Below are positions 1-15,100 of a stretch of 64,000 nucleotides of DNA, piece after piece. Both the position numbers and the translations under genes were made by a program. This DNA is from Limnoperna fortunei (Eukaryota; Mollusca; Bivalvia; Mytilida; Modiolidae), in assembly GCA_944474755.1 (NCBI GenBank), contig OX104118.1, positions 76,894,243-76,958,242 of the forward strand. The letters run 5' to 3'. The notes under the pieces were generated by a model. It saw only the letters and a list, made by a program, of their open reading frames with translations. It did not search any database and was not told where the DNA came from. Each line of letters starts with the position of its first letter. The stretch's first letter is position 1.

Positions 1-25
1 TTTTGATAATCAAGAATCTACAAAC

Positions 26-133
26 CTGCTGAGAGATGGTCAGTTGACACCATCTAAATAAATCTCTAAGATTAAACTCCCAGGGACTTCCTTTCTGTCC
101 CCACTTCCTCTCTGTAACGGTTTCTGTGTTTAT
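26..133 (-). CDS. MDN1: MDN1 exon 38 (last in window)
   Basis: Residues 1873-1908, INTETVTERKWGQKG, PWEFNLRDLFRWCQL (AAA5 lid) and ISQQ before a GTTTGT donor. The next exon lies left of position 1. Confidence 0.94.
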
Positions 134-3100
134 CTGAAATTTAAAAAAAAATACAAAAATAAGACTGGAAGCAAATGTTAGAAATAGAGATAATCATAGA
201 CCAAATAGATCAATTAAACACTAATAAGCCAAACAATACTCACATTTCAATAAATACATGTGTGTAATAATATTTTAATTTGTTGTATTTACTCAACAGC
301 TGAGCAACATTGTCCATTTGGTATAACCTAACTTGGTAGCAAGTGACTGATGATGTCATAATGACCTACATGTATTCTTCCGCAACAAGTGACAAAGCTA
401 AATATTGTAAGTTGCAGATATTATTTGATTATTGCATATTAAATTGTGTTCTTGTTATTTCTTTTGATTATATTGAATTTAAAATACAAGAATTGTTTTC
501 TATTGTTGGTTAGATTATTGGATATAGAGGACCTTGGATTTATTTACGCTTTACATAAAGTGTTTTATTGGCATAATCTGACCCAAAGTCATCTATATCC
601 AATAATCTAACCAGCGACTGAAAACAATCCTTAAATAACTGACTGAAGGGCCAATAAAATACTGTATTATAGGCCACAGCGTTTGAATGGCTGTAATTAA
701 CAATTTATATATTACATTCAAGATAAAATACTTTTCATATCCAGCTTCTGTTGTAATTACTCAATAAAACAAGAGAGTAACTGGGCAGCGTGTCACAAGC
801 TAGAAAGTTAACTGTATAAGTAGTCACAAAAAAGAAATCGTACTTAATAATTGCTTAATTATACTGTTGTTTATAGTGTTTATAATTGTTGTTACAAATA
901 GACATGGCTATACCTACAACATAGGCATATACATTACAGTACTTACAGCTATGTTAAATCTGACCATATTCTCCAGTAAATCCTGAGGGATTGTGGGATA
1001 CATGGTGGTAGCTATAAATAGTAGATCGGCTGCTGACAAAGGTTCAACATAAACCTGTAAGGAAAGTAATGTTTGCAATAAGGTAATAATTACAAGTTTA
1101 TATATTGAAACTCATATTTTCCACCAACATTCAAATGCTTTTTGTACATATATTCAAATATTATCTAACTGTATTAAAAAACTATACTAAATGCCAACCC
1201 CACTTCGAAAAATTTGTTTGCTTGCATTTTTTCATTATTCTATATTTTACCTTTTTATTACGAAAATTCAGTAGAAAAAATGTAGATACGATAACCTGTC
1301 CATGTTTTATAATATGCCTCTGGTGTTAAGTTGTTACAAATCGTCCTTGACTTTTGCTACGGGAATTTTACATAATAAGTCAGCCATTTTTGTTTCTACA
1401 GGGACCTTACGATGTTTACAAATGTTCGTCTGCTTTCGTGACGTTAAATGGTATTCGGACGAACCGCGAGACTTTTCCCGCCATAACTGCAGACGACATC
1501 ACCCGAAGGATTTCGAGTAGACAACAATCAGTTGTTCCTAAAGTACACTTCCGTTCTAATTAAGGTCAAATTTTAGCATGGAAAATCGCCCTTTCAAAAT
1601 TGAAAAACTGTCATATTTCAAAACGCTGAATATCTCGAGGAAATAATTATTGATTTCAAAAAGTAGAATTCTTGTTCTACAAAAGGAGCATAAGCTGAAC
1701 CATACGCGGTAAGCAGTTTTCATTTTTCACGCAAAAAACACTCTCCACAATACGTCAACACTTAGTATAAAAGATTGTCCAATTATGTATAACATTGAAA
1801 CAAATGAAGAATACTGTGTAAAAATGTAATTTAAATAGTCCAGCCATTCAAAAAACTACATTTTAAAATACATGAAAATTGTACAGGCTTCATTAAATAA
1901 ATAGCGTTGTTTCCAAAAATAAAGAAATAAGCTATGAATGGCTTACGTTTAGGAGGCATCTGTGGCCGAGTGGTAAAGGTAGTTAATCATCTAATATTGA
2001 TCATGTGGCTGTCAACACTGAGTTTGTAGGTTCAAGCCTTACTGTAGGCAGGATATGCTCCACTTCAACCTTAATTGTCAGGATTGTTAGTTTTTCTTCC
2101 AAGTGTCCAGAATTTTCCCTGGGTAATACATCCTCCCACCCCCACCCCCCCACCCCCATCCCAAAATAAAAAACTCTGGACACTATGATATAGCTAAAAA
2201 TTTGCTGAAAGTAGCAATCAAACCCAATTCATACAAACAAACTTCATTAAATGTTTTCTAAATTCAATCAGGGAAATAATAACATAGTTTGACTTCTTTT
2301 TCAGGGATCTGACATTTGTCCTTTCCAAAATCTTTCGCTCACAATTCCTCAGTTAATACAATAAAGATGACATGGTTTGGGGGAAATACAAATTGTACAA
2401 ACCTGTGTAAACCTGTTGAGAAAGGATCTGGGTAATCCCTTCCTACCGCCTCCTTGATTCAGTGGGTTCTGACATGCAAACAATCGTGTCTTCTCATGCT
2501 GTATATGGAAGGTCTTACTGAGCTCTGGTATAAACACTTCTGCTCTGTGATCTAAACATGCATTTAAACCTTCCAGCACTGACTGAGAGGCAAGATTTAA
2601 CTGTAATAATAGTATATTATATATTATATCTTACAGATACAGTTACTATAATGTTAGAAATTGAATAAATTTCCCAATATTTTTTTATGTAAGAAACTTT
2701 AAAATTCTCACCATCAGGCAATACAACTCACTTGCTGTCATTTTTCATTTTCAAATTTGCAGCATGTGAGTTATATTAATTGATCAAAGGATCATGCCTG
2801 ATAACATTGAAAAATAGGACATTTAATGGGACATTTATTGATACCCCTCCACACTGCACTGGTTTTTAATATTCATGAACACATTTTACAGATACAAATC
2901 AGCCTAGATGATCAGCTTAGCCCAATAACATTCCAGCTCAGAAGACAATTTTAACCTTGACCTTAGATCTAAGAAATAATTTCAAACTGGCACATACAAT
3001 GGAATTGTGCTTAAAATTCAACTTGAACTTTATTTTATAGTACTTAGCACCTGTGCAAGTTTTAACAAAATCTGTTTTTCAAGTAACCTTGAAAAATGCC

Positions 3101-6100
3101 AATTTTTGACATAAAGAACTGTGTCACAGATTGTGTTCCAAAGATAAAAATGTTAATCTAGTATTTGTTTTCAAAGCCATGTTTAAATATAATATTAAAT
3201 ATTTCAGGATTTTTGTCGAAAGAATATTTGTACAATATTTATATATTCAAATGTGAACATGATGCAATATTGTCAAAACAAACATGAAAACGAAGATATA
3301 TACAGACTTGTTTCAGAAAATGCCATAATTTTTTAGAATCTGGAATGTTCAAATGAATCAAAACTTCCTCTATGAATTATCGTTTTATATGAGGTTGCAC
3401 TTTATGTAAATCCATCAATGAATCAATCAAACATATATTATACCTCATCTAACACAATCCAATGGCCAGCTTTTAATGCCTGTAGTAATGGTCCATCTCT
3501 CCAGGCAAACACTCCGCCCTCTGCCCCTTCTACAGGTAGATCTGCTCCAAACAAATCAGTCACATCCTGCAGAAAAATTAAAAACATAATAACTGCATCA
3601 GATGTCTCTCCACATATGCAACGCTCAGCTCCTTGCTATGGGAAGACATGCTCCGATTGAATCAATTTAATCCTTTGGAGAAATACAAATAAAATTACTG
3701 TGAAAGTTGTCTCTATTATGCCACCATCATCTTCTTCTATCTTTACATTACATCCTTTGGAGAATTAAAAATAATACTAAAACTTCAGGAACGGAATGTC
3801 TCTCTAGAAACAGACATGGTGCAAATAAATTAGTCCAATACAATAAACAATTTCATGAAAATTTTGTTTTAAGAATTGTACACATATTTTCCAAGATCAC
3901 TGACATTTTGCATGACAACAGATTGAGAGACAGACTGATATGCTATTTATTCATGTTTTTAGATTCTTAGTGTCCTGAAAACTTAGTGAACATGGTTGAG
4001 TTGACTTATAACTTGTGCTTACAGTTTGTTCTGAAAGATTAATTCTGACCAAATGTCTCCCAGCTGCCTTGGCAATAGCTGAAACTAGACTCGTCTTCCC
4101 AATTCCAGGCGAACCCTCCAATAAAAGTGGGCGTGGCAGCTGTAGTGACCTCAATATTCTCTGAGCATTGACACATGTAGTTGGTGCCTGTAAAGCATAG
4201 TTCTCAACTTGCTTGTTACCTACATCGCCTGAAATGAATTTAATCAAATATAACATAAAGCTGAATTTCCAATATAACAACACATTGTCCCTCATTTTTT
4301 CCTGGCAATTTCTGTCTCCTGACTCATAGTTTTTATCCATATTTCCAGCATATTTAAACCTTCCAAGAGGCACACTGTATTTTTTGCCCACTACAAAATA
4401 ATATTTAAAAAAAAACGCTCCTGATAATGGATTCTTCTATGGTATCTTCCAAAATACCAATATGTTTAACCTGTATTGCCATAAACTTATCTATTGTTAA
4501 CTAACCCAAAGGCTCCCAACAGCTGATTTCTATAGGGGAAAAAGGACATTTCAACTATGGTTAACTAAGTTCTGTAGTGGCTCCAACAGTTTAACAAAAC
4601 AACCTGGTACAGGATCAGCCACTTTATATTAGTACTACTAGTAAGTTTGTTTTCAATTGGTTTTACTATTACTAGAGAAGGAGCCTTTTAAAATTTTCTA
4701 CGATAGGATTATACGGAAAGTCTTGCTGTGGCAGTAATCTTGGATTTCTATTCAGAACATTGTAGAGGACTACTAAATAAGCATATAAAATTGTCCTATA
4801 CTGTACTATGTTAAATAAAGACTTGCGGTGGCAGTCATCTTGGATTTCCAATTAAAACATTAAACTTATTTTGTAGGGGACAACATTCACAAACAATATG
4901 ACTACAACAATGTTGAATTCTCAATCAGAATACAAAACAAAATTTGTAAAGATCACATAGTGACTAACTTTAGTTTTATGAGGTCCAGTGGTTTCAGTGA
5001 AAAAAACTGAAATGTACAATTATTTGACAATAACAATGATGATGATGATGATGATGATGATGATTATAAACTAAAACACAACACTGTTAATTTTTGAATA
5101 CAACAAAAAAATACCTTTATCAATGCTAAAAGGCCAAATACAGAATCTGTCATCCATGAATTTTACTGTCTCCATGGAAACATGTTCAAGTTTATCCAGC
5201 AGCCCTAGTGATGTCAGATCATATGATTGGTGTGTCATGTTGCTGACCAGTTTCAGTAAGAACTCAAGTGATAACAACCTAGTATTTTCAACCTCAATGT
5301 CAGAACCTCTACTTGTTGTGCCTACAGTAAAAAACAACAATCATATAACTGGATGAATAGCAAATGCCAATATCATTGAAAATCTGAACTTCGTGGACAG
5401 CTTTTATTTAATGACAATCATTTGTTTTACATTTAAACTAGTAACCTGTGAGCTACTGCTCACTCAGTATATCCTACAATTCATATCATTGATTTCAATA
5501 AGTAGGCAAACAGGAAGTAGATATGTGATAGACCTGAAATCTGTACTTGCAATATAGGACCACATGGTAAGGTCACATATAAAATTTCAAGTGGTTGTGA
5601 TAAGTAGTGCTGAGAAACTGTTACGAAAATTTTCATCCATTGACCACTAATGTTAAAAATTAACAAATGGGACAGACCTGAAATCGGTACTCGCAATATA
5701 GGACCACATGTTAAGGTCACATATAAAATTTCAAGTGGCTGTGATAAGTAGTTGCTGAGATGGAAGATGTTGTGGACCGAAGGACGGACAGGGGTAAACC
5801 AGTATACCCCTTCTTCTTCAAAAAGGGGGGGGGGGGGGTATAATTACTACTGATCCTGCCCTGGATTGAATTATTGCGAGAAACTATTCATTTTAAAGGT
5901 ATGAAAATGTTTCATTCTATATTAGTAGATTTAATTAAGTTATCCAATATTTAAGAATAGTACTGCATCCATAAACTTAGCTACTCAAAGATAATCATAA
6001 AAGAATAATCAATAGGAAGCATGAAAATTATCTTTTAAAACATAACTGAGATCTGTTAATTAGCCTTTATGATACAACATGTCAAACAATAAATATGTTT

Positions 6101-9100
6101 GTTATGAAAAAGACATTAAATGTACATCACATTTTTTATTTACATGTATGAAGGGGCCTCGGTGGCCGAGTGGTTAAGGTAGTTTGTCTACTATTGATCA
6201 CGTGGTCTGTCAACACTGAGAATGCAGGTTCGAGTCTCACTGCAGGCAGGGTGTACTCGACTCCAATCTTTATTGACAAGGATTGCCAGTTTTCCTGCTG
6301 AAGGTCGGGGGTTTTCACCGGATACTCCGGCTTCCTCCCCCAATAAAAACTGGACGCAATGAAATAGCTGAAAAATTGCTAAAAGTGGCGCTAAACATCA
6401 AACAAACAAACATTTATGAACATTAATAAACCAAGTATGTTTTAATCATTATTAAATAAATAAAATTAATAAAATTAATTAAGTTCTCCATTAGTTTCCC
6501 TTTTTCAAGTTTGATAACTAAAAAATAAATCTTCTAAATGGCTTACTGTAAACTGACATTACATAGTAGTTGTTGCCTCACCAGAGGCCAGAAAAGGTTA
6601 CATGTATATATAGTGCTTATAAATGAACCTCACCAAAGGCAATACCATAGAAAAGGCCATATCAAATACCATTTCTATAGTGCATCTAAAATATCCACAC
6701 TTCCACTTTTATAATGCCACACTTCCTGTGCAGAAGGGGAGGCTTTATACAAGCAGGATAACATCATTAGTACACAAATGGGGAGGCTTTATAAGAGCAG
6801 GACTACATCATTAGCACACAGATGGGGAGGCTTTATAAAAGCAGGACTACATCATTAGCACACTTGTTAATACACATCTATATGAAATCTTACCAGATCC
6901 TAATCCATCTAAGAAGACAAGACAGGCTCCATGTATGAAGGCAAGAGGTGGGTCTAGTTTGTTGTACCTGTCTGTGTCATCATCATTCAGGGTTTTTGCA
7001 GCGACATTAATAAAATTCACCCAGGATAAGATGTCACGAATGCTGACTGTGCACCTAAAATATATTGTCATTCACTATATCAAATATTAACATCTGAAAG
7101 AAAATATTAAGGGTTTTTTTGTGTTTCGAATGTTGTTTAATGCCACTTACAGCAATTTTCAGCTATATCATAGCATCCAATTTTTATTGGTGGAGGAAGC
7201 TGGAGTGCCTGGATAAAACACCTGACCTTCCATAGGAAAACTGGCAATCCTTGTCAATTAAGATTGGAGTCGAGTATACCCTGCCTGAATTGAGAATCGA
7301 ACCCCAAACTCAGTGTTGACAGACCATGTGATCAATAGTAGACGAACTACCTTAACCACTCAGCCATCGAGGCCCCAAATGTGAATGGAACCATTGTACA
7401 ATTTAATGTACAAAAAGTTGTACTTCAATATAAAGAATCCTTGAATTTTTTACCTCTTTTAAAAACAAAGGGATGTAGCATTAAATAAATGGGTACCTTA
7501 TGATGATAATTAAAAAATAGGGTGTCAAAAATATATTATTTTATATTTGACTATACACATCAGAAATATAAAATGTCTTCCCAGGATTTATTATGTTTAA
7601 ATGGAACTTACCTCTTTCCAAAGTCATTATTAGAAAACCATTCAATAAAGTCGAGGATGGCTTTACCAATACCACTGGTACCATCCTCCATATTACAGAG
7701 ATGGATACCACATTGTATATTGTGTTCTATGATATCGATCAGATCTTGTCGCTGGTTTGTTTGTGGACACCATATTTCAGTAAATCTATTCCTCAAAGCT
7801 GGCGACAGCTGATAAAAAATTAAATATCTAAATATAATATTCTGTACTGATCCTGATGATAAAAGAATGTAAACAAAATTACACTGAAAAAATATTTCTC
7901 TTACAATATACATGCATTTAGAACAATTAGCAAAGTTTTGGGCATCATGAAACCAAGTCAAGCTTTCTGCTCAGTTAAAATTAAGTAATAAAGTATACAA
8001 TAAAAGCAAAATGGGCAAAGAGAGCAAAAGTCTCCTGAGGACGTCAATAAATGTATGTGGTTTTGTTTACTCTGAAAAACTAATATTCACCAACCTCAAA
8101 GGGCAAAGTAAACATACTCGTTCAAAAATACATTAAATTAAAAGACAGTAACTGATTTTCATTCTACTTTCAAAGAAAATAGCAATATTCATATAAGAAC
8201 CAAACAACACAACCTTCATGGTGGGCTAAAAACATCAAGGTAAGCTTTCTCTGCAGACAGCTGTTTTTTTCTCCAAAATAAGCAAACACAGTGACTGTTA
8301 CTTTGTGGGTGTTAGAGAAGTCTCTTCCCTTCAATATCGAAGTCTATTTGTCATTTGTAAAGAGGGAAGCTTTTAATTTCAACCTAATTGTCCAGTAGCA
8401 TTACACATTTCTGGTTAACACATTTGATTGGTTGGCTAGGACCACATTTGATGTTAACAATTACATAATTACTCACCTCTTTCTTTCCAAAGTCTCCACC
8501 AGGGTTCATGGTAGCAAACACCTGGAATCCTGGTGTGGCATTCACATGTTCTACCTCATTCTGTGAACCATCACCACCCCCTTTCTCAGCCAATAGTATC
8601 ATCTGTTCTGGCTCAAGGACACTGTTTAACCTCTCAAGTACAGAATCATCAGCCAATGAAATTTCATCAATCAGAAACATTGCTCCTTCCTTCATAGCTG
8701 TGACCAATGGTCCATCTACCCATTCAAACAGTTTCTGTGGGCCATCCTGATTAAAAAATTATATGCCATTAAATCTAAAAAAAAACTGCTGACTGTAATT
8801 TAAAACAAGAAAAACAATTTGAGTTTACTATCTGAAGTTAAATATCCAAGGATGCTGAGGACAGAACTTCCAACCAATGAACTTCTATACATCCTCATGT
8901 CCTGCTTAAAGATGTACATGTATCGAAAGCCTTTTCAGAAAAAATTATACCTTTACATAAAGCCAAAAGTTGAGAGGGGGATAAATAGATTTCTTTTCTG
9001 ATCCATAATTAATTTTTTAATAATTTAATAACATTTTGTAGTATTTCAATAAGATTGTTTGTTTGAATGGGGTTTTAACGCCACTTTCAGCAATTTTTCA

Positions 9101-12100
9101 GCTATTTCATGGCGTCCAGTTTTTATTGGGGGAGGAAGCCGGAGTACCCGGAGAGAACCCCTGACCTGCGGTAGGAAATTTCAATAAGAATCATGTGGTG
9201 TTTTGTAAAAGAAAGAAGTATAAATGACAGATTAAATACTATATACATGTACTCATATCTACATCCTTTATTTTTCAAAATTTTTAGCATTTACATTTAC
9301 TTGATGGTTCTTCAAAAATACATAAAAAAACAGTAGTGAAATTGAACTAAATTATATATAGCGTTCTGACTCTCCATTGTTCAGTCTTTATGGTAAAGTC
9401 CTCAATGTACAATGCTTTTTACCTGATTATGTGTTCTACATGGTCTGAGTCCACCCAGGAAATCAGCACTTTCTGTATGTAGATGACAGTTTATGGAATA
9501 TAACTTGGTATTTTTTATGGCCGATAGAAGTTGACACATGGTTGTCTTACCACATCTTTGAAAAATGTAATGAATAGAAATAAAACATATATTAAAGCTA
9601 ATTTTATGATACACTCAAAAATAAAAAAAAGTAATAAATTTAGGGCAGGTTGCTATCGAAATATTAAATTCTGTTATTTACAGACTGGTTAGACCTTATT
9701 ATATACTTACAGAAAATATCATCTAAGTTTTACAGAATAATACTTATTGCAAATGAACAATATGCAAAATCTTGTGTACATTGACAGAAATTTGCAAAGT
9801 AGGACGACACTAAACATTTAATAATTGCTTCCATCACTGTCTGTTTACCACATGCTTCATCGCTGTGCCTTTCCAGATCACTGTATATATTCATTTAAAA
9901 AACTAATATTGTTTGTTGAAATATCAGGCTTCTGCATCCTATAGTTGCTTTAAAAACTGAAGCAGAAATTGTTATGGACAGACGGACGAATGAATGGACA
10001 AAGGTAAAACAGCATACCCCCTCTTTTCAAAGAGGTGGTATTAATATAGTCTGATCACAACACAGTACAACTAACCAACCACAGGGATATTTTCAAATTT
10101 CCTTCCAGATTCCATTACTTATTTATTTATTTTGAATGTCACAACCAATTAAATAAATTTAATACCCTGTATCTCCAACTAATAGTACAGGCTCCTTAAA
10201 CAGTATGGCCTGACCAATCAAAACTGCTAGTCTCCTCATGCCAAACGTCCAGACCACATGTCCAAAAGTGGATGGTGATTCATTGATCACAGACTTCAGT
10301 AAGTCTACAGTTGTAGATGATGTCTCTGAACTAAGTGTGAACAGTTTATTGGGATCAGCACTGCGTTTGAAATGTTTCTGTATCACCTCACGAACAACAA
10401 GATCTTCTTCTGGCTTTCTTACTCGTCCAGCAAGTACCATGTAACCTTTATGAAAGAAAACACAATCCTATTACATCTAAATGTGTAAGTGAAAACAAAA
10501 TGCTATTGGACCAAAGGAGATGTTTGGTAATTTTACTTTCAGTCCAGTAAAATTCAATGTATTTCTGAACCAAATCAGGGCAGATACAAGATTTTCGAAA
10601 GGGAGGGGGGTAAAAAGGGGATATCGGAAAAGGAGGGCCACGAAGTGCTCCTCCCGTGCCTCACAGGGGGTCTGGGGCCGCTTAAGGCCCCTAGAAGCTC
10701 TCGAAAAAATGGTGCAAAATCCTGCATTCTTGCAATTTCCAAGCATCAAAATGAATTTATTTAACACACAAGGTTTTTATAGTGTTCAGTAACCTTTATT
10801 TGGTACAGTATACAACAGAGATATAATAATAAACGAATTAGTACCTTTAATGCATTAATTTATGGCTATGGAAAGCAGGGATGACATTTTTACCCTCCCT
10901 GTTCTCTTTTTTTTTCTTTCCTTTTTTTTAAAGGGGGGCGTAAGCCCCTTATGCCCCCCCCCCCTGGATCCGCCACTGCAAATGTCTGGTGGTGTTTCCA
11001 GTTGTGGTTTAAAAAATACTTAATGAACTTTCTCTTCCATAATTATATAAAGGATGCAGTCCACGATTCTTCCATTAAAATTCTGTCAAACAGGAATTCC
11101 TGTCTTGTTTTCTCAAATTAAAATGCATGGAATATTTCTCACATAGAAATTAGTCTAGTTCTTGTTCTACACTCACAAATAAATAACAATTTAATTAATT
11201 TAAGAAAACTTACTGATCAAAGCAGCTGTTTTCTTTGCACTGGAAACCAGTGAAAAAATTGGACAAATTAGTACTATGCAGCATTTAGCTTTACTTGAAT
11301 AATTCTGACACTGTAATGCCTAACAGAACATAAATAAGGCATAGATATGTTCCAATGAGACCCAACTGTGATCCCCAGCAAGCAAAACTATTTATTTTTG
11401 CTTTGGTCCTGTAAAAGATGATTTGGCCCGGTCATGTTACTCCTGTTACCAGACCAAAGTTACATTTTGACTGATTGATTGAATGATGCTTAATGTCTGC
11501 TGGCAAATTATTAGGATAACTACATCCTTATATTTCTTTAAAAGGAAAACTCTAAACCAACATTAATTAGTAAAAAGTTTTTAAATGAGGTTCTTTAATT
11601 TGTAACACAAAAATTAAATCACACAAACTTGTAAAGCATTTATTCACCCTTATACAGTCGAACCTCGTTGTCTCCAACTTGGTTGACTCGATACCTCGGT
11701 TATGTCGATATAATTTTTAAATCCTGGTATTTTTCTAATATCAACAATGAATTTATTCCTCAGTTGTGTTGATCTCGGTTGTTTCGATATTTCGCTTAAC
11801 TCAATGGGTTTTTGTAGTCCGGACAATAATAATTAGTGTAATTTTAACCTCATCTCGAATTTAATTTTGCTCTCTATGTCATATATTAAAACTAACAATA
11901 TCATTTGTATTGTTACTTAATTTGGGTCTATTTGTTTTCAACACCTGTCATACAGTAAACACGATTATTGATTGGCTATTACAATTTAAATTTGGAATTT
12001 AATAAAACGAAATGATAATCTAAGCCCTTTCTAAGGTTAATTATGATCCACTCATTTCTGTCAGAATTATTTTGTAATGTTTAATTAAAAATGATAATTA

Positions 12101-15100
12101 TTGAAAATTCTTTGGATATGATCAATGATACATGTGGTCAAGTTTCATTTCTTTAAAGACATTCTATCGTTTTTGTTGACTTGTGCGTTGTTGTCAATTA
12201 CGTAAAAAACACAATCTATATGTAGTTCTTTGACACTGTAAGTTGATAAGTGTTTTCTTGAACTGTTTTTCCATGATTTCATAATAAAGTCTATAAATTT
12301 GATTATACTATTTATTAATTATTGTCGATTTATTTGAATGGATATATAGCAAAAATACTTTATATATCGCACACTACCAATACAAATGATGATGAAGTTC
12401 GAAACCAATATACATGAAATAAAAGACCTTAGACTTTTTTAAATCACATAATGAAAATGACATCACAGCCTAAAATCGGTTGACTCGATATATTTGCTAC
12501 GGTCCCACAAACTTCAACTTATCGAGGTTTGACTGTATTTGTTTATTGTGAAAACATTCAAAATTTACTCATTCAGATTTTTTAAATACTGTTTAAATGA
12601 AAATGTGTTAGCTTTTATTTATCCCTGTTTAGATATTTGTAGAATAGTGTTAAAATACAAACTTGTTTAGCATTCAAGTCCTTTAAATTAATTAAATCTT
12701 AAAACTAGTTTTTATTAATTTATGCAAAAATGCCATACCACAACAGCTATTAATAATGAATGATGAAATTCAGGTACTGGTTCCCTGTTTATATTTACCA
12801 TGATCAGCCATATGTTGTTCCCAGTCATAAAACTTGTTTTTGCCACCAACTTCATATTTGTATCTCTCAGCCCACCTGAATAGGTCCCTCAGGGTCATAA
12901 ATCCCTGCTTCCCAGCAAACACTCCAGAACCTCTTCTTCTGGTCTGCAGAAATAAAAGATTAAATAGAAATCTTCCCAGCAAACACCTCAAAATATCTTC
13001 TGGTCTGCAGCGAACACCTCAAGATATCTTCTGTTTTTCAGCAAACACCTCAAGATATCTTCTGGTCTGCAGCAAACACCTCAAGATATCTCATAATCTG
13101 CATTACTATCAACAATCAGACTCTGGGTATTAAGTTACCAGTGAAAAATGTTAAGAATAAAACAAGCACATTTACAGACGGGAAACATGGCGATAAAGAA
13201 ATCACCATATCTGATAGAACAAGTCAGTTAGGATTAATAAGAACGGTTAAAAATGACGTTACTGCCAAAGTAGATGAAAGAATTTCATGTGCAAGAAAGA
13301 CACTTTATAGTTTAACTGGTACTGGACTGCATGGTACCAATGGACTGCCTCCAACTACTTGTCTCAACTATTCAACATCTACTGTATGTTTTACCAAGAC
13401 TTCTATATGGACTAGAAACTTTCGTCTTTAACCATTCTCACATTGAAAAGCTCGACAGATTTCATCTGCAATTTCTAAGAACAATACAAGGACTACCTAA
13501 ACGATCATTGAGAGCAGTAACATATTGTCTGCTGGGAGTACGACCTATGGAAGCAGAATTACATTACAGACAACTAAGTCTTTTAGGAAACATCCACTAT
13601 AGCCAAAACAACACCATGATAGAATTACTCAAAAGTCAAGTTCTCTTAAAATCATTTGAATCTTCCAGCTGGTGTATCCACATCGTTAAACTGCTAGACA
13701 TTTATCTGCTACCATCTGATGAGAAACTACTACAAGAAACTTTAGAGAAATCAGAATGGAAAAGTAAGATTAGGTCTAATATTTCTAAGCACTGGAACAA
13801 CAAACTTACCTCAAAGACGTGAGACGTGGTATGATTAAAGCTAGACTCCTCACTGGAACATATATATTCCAAACAGACACGAGCAAATTTAACCAACAAG
13901 ATGTGGATGGAACATGTCCAGAACTTGTAAAGGCCAGAAATGGCAGGAATTACAGGGCATGTTTTTCTTCATACAAACTGCAATATCTTTTCTAGATTTT
14001 GATTGAAGTATACAATCACAAAAGTAAAATAATTCTTGTTTGTGTACGTTTGCTATTGCAAAGTGATTAATTATTGTTTTTTCCCCAATTCTTAAAGGCT
14101 CTGTTGCTTTTTTACTTATAAACTGACCTTTGAGTCTATACACAAAGCCTAAAGTAACTGAAATGGAAATGTAGTGGAATTTTGATGACAACATCATAAA
14201 CGAATTATGAAACAATAACTTTCAAAAAGAAATGTGAGAAACAATAATAGATACATGTATGTATTTAAGTGTTGCCTGTTTATTCATATCTCCACACATG
14301 ATATATTTAGACAGGTTACCATGTTCTTTAAATTATTTGTTGATTTACCTGTAAATCTAACATGACAGCCACCAACTTTTTACTGTAGGACATAGGTATA
14401 CTACATCTCTCGTGTAAAATTGTTTCTAACTCTCCACTGGGGATCACATCAAAATGTAGTTCTATAAAACGATTCCTAAAGGCTCTCGATAACATCTGAA
14501 TTAATAAAAAGTAATAATTAAATTTGTTTAATCATTGCTAAGTTATCCTTTTCTTAGGTCATTAGTCACATTTTACATACATTACTTCCACCTGCTGGTC
14601 TATTATTTAATATAAAATGATTAATTGATTTGTTGAATGTTTGTTAAACATCTGGTGAGCAATATTTCAGCTACCGTAGATGCTCGCTTAAAAGTCGGTC
14701 CGCATATAAGTCGGGGGGTCTTTTTGGACCTTAAAATCTGGTATTTTGCTGTTGACCCTGGTATAAATCGGTCCGAAGACTGACGTGTTGAGATGAGGTC
14801 AGAATCAGATAAAAATTCTAAATTTGTGAATAAAAATCATTATATCAGTAAGACTTCTTGTTTATTATTTGTTTCTCGTGTTTTATGAGTTAAATATCGC
14901 TTGTCATTTATCCTAAGTGGTTTGTTTTCACTAGTGTACACGTGTTTTGAAAATGTTAACATAATTATCTCCCTGAATTTGCTAAAACCATAAAAAAGAC
15001 AAACACAAGTAAATATACAAATATTCATTTTCGTAATTATTTAATAGTTAAAGCAGAGTTTTTTTAAATAAATGAAAACTAAAATACAAAATATAAAGGA

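Noticed and set aside
3418..3660. Plus-strand frame of 80 codons
   Set aside because: Antisense shadow of MDN1 exon 35. The same applies to 5123-5356, 8508-8750, 10238-10444 and 36171-36362.
6153..6250. tRNA gene (A and B boxes)
   Set aside because: The boxes belong to a dispersed SINE head with many diverged copies. No acceptor stem closes downstream.
10520..10792. 90-codon plus and 96-codon minus frames
   Set aside because: Lie over the CAG-ended hAT-like element; no protein-family signal.
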